6,674 bases of DNA from Desulfurococcales archaeon. GTDB lineage: Archaea; Thermoproteota; Thermoprotei_A; Sulfolobales; AG1. This document shows positions 6,045 to 6,674 of this stretch, one piece after another (position 1 is the stretch's first letter; the number at the start of each line of letters is the position of its first letter). The translations under genes and the position numbers were made by a program. The notes under the pieces are model-generated. The model was not told where the DNA came from. It was given only the letters and a program-made list of their open reading frames with translations, and made no database searches. The DNA lies in NCBI GenBank assembly GCA_026990885.1, contig JALXCO010000120.1:1-6674 (forward strand), written 5' to 3'.

Positions 6045-6515
6045 TTCAAACGGTTTATTTTTAATGGAGCAGTTCTCACAGTATACATCTACGTCGAATC
6101 TAAAGCCCACCACCCTAAACCCCTTTCCAGATACTGCTTTACCTATTTCATCCATAAAGGTCTCGACATAATGATCTATATCAACATCAAATATCCTGCC
6201 ACAGTTAACGCATACAACATTTATATGCGGGTTTATATTTGTGTCATACCTTATTACACCGTCAGGCAAGCAGAGCTCCTTGACTAAGCCCGCATTGATC
6301 AGCAGCTTCAGCGTTCTATACACGGTAGCTAAGCTAATATATGGTTGCTCTTTCTTCACCTCTTCATATATCTCCTCCGCTGTTGGGTGATCCATTCTAT
6401 TTAGAGCCTTCACAATAGCTATACGCTGAGGCGTGATTTTAAGTCTCCTCACCTTAAATGCCTCAACTATCTTCCTATCAAGCTCGCTCTCTCCACGGCT
6501 CACCATTTTAACCAC
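6012..6515 (-). CDS. Fur/PerR-family metal-dependent transcriptional regulator
   Basis: This 167-residue regulator has the full Fur fold: a winged helix in the N-terminal half, with ITPQRIAIVKAL (27-38), DHPTAEEIYEEV (42-53) and the recognition helix ISLATVYRTLKLLINAGLV (60-78), then a dimerisation/metal domain. C102xxC105 and C146xxC149 form the structural Cys4 zinc site. Regulatory-site candidates by comparison with PerR are H43, D91, H97, N99 and D110; position 99 is His in Bacillus PerR. Iron or manganese sensing, including peroxide sensing, is plausible; the cognate metal is not readable from sequence. Start candidates are GTG 6515 (GAGG 4 nt upstream) and ATG 6506. The last 33 bp overlap the kinase gene tail-to-tail. 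The acidic C-terminal tail (about 152-167, ending FVDEDI) extends past the zinc site. Confidence 0.92.
   Translation of the reverse strand: MVKMVSRGESELDRKIVEAFKVRRLKITPQRIAIVKALNRMDHPTAEEIYEEVKKEQPYISLATVYRTLKLLINAGLVKELCLPDGVIRYDTNINPHINVVCVNCGRIFDVDIDHYVETFMDEIGKAVSGKGFRVVGFRFDVDVYCENCSIKNKPFESDSAFVDEDI
6053..6064 (+). terminator. T-rich terminator of the transport/kinase operon, inside the convergent gene
   Basis: TTTATTTTTAAT begins 9 bp after the kinase stop codon (6042-6044) and looks like an archaeal U-tract terminator for the plus-strand transcript. On the opposite strand the same bases encode part of the IKNK near the C-terminus of the Fur-family protein, so the site serves two purposes. 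Confidence 0.4.
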
Positions 6516-6534
6516 TTGGCCTCGATCCTCTCCA

Positions 6535-6564
6535 TTTTTATAGCAGCTATTTAACTTTTATAAA
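6535..6564 (-). promoter_or_regulatory. Promoter of the Fur-family gene
   Basis: Two TATA-like elements are seen on the minus strand. TTTATAAAA (6564-6556) predicts a start near 6534 and a leader of about 20 nt with GGAGAGG and GAGG. TATAAAAA (6542-6535) predicts a start near 6513, compatible with a leaderless or nearly leaderless message. Which is used is unresolved. Confidence 0.5.
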
Positions 6565-6573
6565 TCATAACCA

Positions 6574-6617
6574 TAGTTAATAATATTATCTGATTAATTG
6601 ATAATAAATTTTAACTA
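6574..6617. promoter_or_regulatory. 44-bp compound palindrome upstream of the Fur-family gene (candidate operator)
   Basis: Outer arms TAGTTAA (6574-6580) and TTAACTA (6611-6617) enclose inner arms TATTATC (6584-6590) and GATAATA (6600-6606) around a central ATTAAT (6593-6598). The outer arms and core share one centre at 6595.5; the inner arms are centred half a base off at 6595. The inner arms contain the GATAAT hexamer known from bacterial Fur boxes. It lies between the fur promoter and a divergent promoter, where a shared operator would be expected. The region is AT-rich, so chance symmetry is possible. Confidence 0.45.
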
Positions 6618-6637
6618 AAATATAGAATCAAATAAAA

Positions 6638-6652
6638 ATAAAATTTATATAG
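6638..6652 (+). promoter_or_regulatory. Divergent BRE/TATA promoter for a gene beyond the right edge
   Basis: ATAAAA (6638-6643) followed by TTTATATAG (6644-6652) is close to the crenarchaeal BRE/TATA consensus on the plus strand. Transcription would start at about the last base of the window, so the controlled gene lies outside it, divergent from the Fur-family gene. Confidence 0.5.
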
Positions 6653-6663
6653 TAGTTATTACT

Positions 6664-6673
6664 AATTGCAATT
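6664..6673. repeat. Perfect 10-bp palindrome AATTGCAATT
   Basis: The palindrome lies between the TATA box at 6644-6652 and the predicted start near 6674, where a bound repressor would block polymerase. It is short and AT-rich, so function is only a suggestion. Confidence 0.3.
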
Positions 6674-6674
6674 G

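Noticed and set aside
5714..6088. Minus-strand 124-codon ORF across the kinase 3' end and fur 3' end
   Set aside because: It overlaps two well-supported genes in another frame.
1..6674. tRNA, rRNA, C/D-box RNA, CRISPR or insertion sequence
   Set aside because: No cloverleaf arms, paired C/D boxes, regularly spaced repeats, transposase or terminal inverted repeats were recognised by eye; a covariance-model search would be the decisive test for small RNAs.

Overview
The window looks like chromosomal DNA of a hyperthermophilic crenarchaeon (Thermoproteota, perhaps Desulfurococcales-like; genus not determinable by eye). The grounds are AGG/AGA arginine and ATA isoleucine codon use, BRE/TATA-type promoters with AT-rich cores, GGTG/GAGGTGAT Shine-Dalgarno (SD) sequences complementary to the archaeal 16S 3' end, a C-terminally anchored solute-binding protein with a Thr/Val-rich stalk, and an AbrB-PhoU fusion of archaeal type.

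Layout from left to right. (1) A 3'-truncated minus-strand gene for an AbrB/SpoVT-PhoU regulator runs off the left edge. (2) A short divergent intergenic region (about 929-1079) carries promoters for both directions and a perfect TTTAAATA/TATTTAAA inverted repeat. (3) A plus-strand transport locus follows: a family 5 (Dpp/Opp type) solute-binding protein, a T-rich terminator plus new promoter, two permeases (DppB-like and DppC-like), and a sugar kinase of the GlcNAc kinase/BadF-BcrA hexokinase fold. (4) A convergent minus-strand Fur/PerR-family metalloregulator overlaps the kinase tail-to-tail by 33 bp. (5) The right end (6516-6674) is very AT-rich and holds the fur promoter, a 44-bp compound palindrome, and a strong plus-strand promoter with a 10-bp palindrome aimed at a gene just beyond the window.

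How the genes may work together (inference). The binding protein captures an oligopeptide or, more likely given the kinase, an oligosaccharide or amino sugar outside the membrane, the DppB/DppC pair passes it through, and the kinase phosphorylates the resulting sugar. The two ATPases such a transporter needs (DppD/DppF type) are absent here: the position after the second permease is taken by the kinase, so they must be encoded elsewhere. The flanking regulators probably answer to phosphate (AbrB-PhoU) and to metal or peroxide (Fur family), and need not control the transporter.

No tRNA, rRNA, CRISPR array or insertion sequence was recognised. I see no clear evidence of a wholly new system. The most interesting items are the palindromes flanking the two regulator genes and the unusual translation-start layout at two gene junctions.
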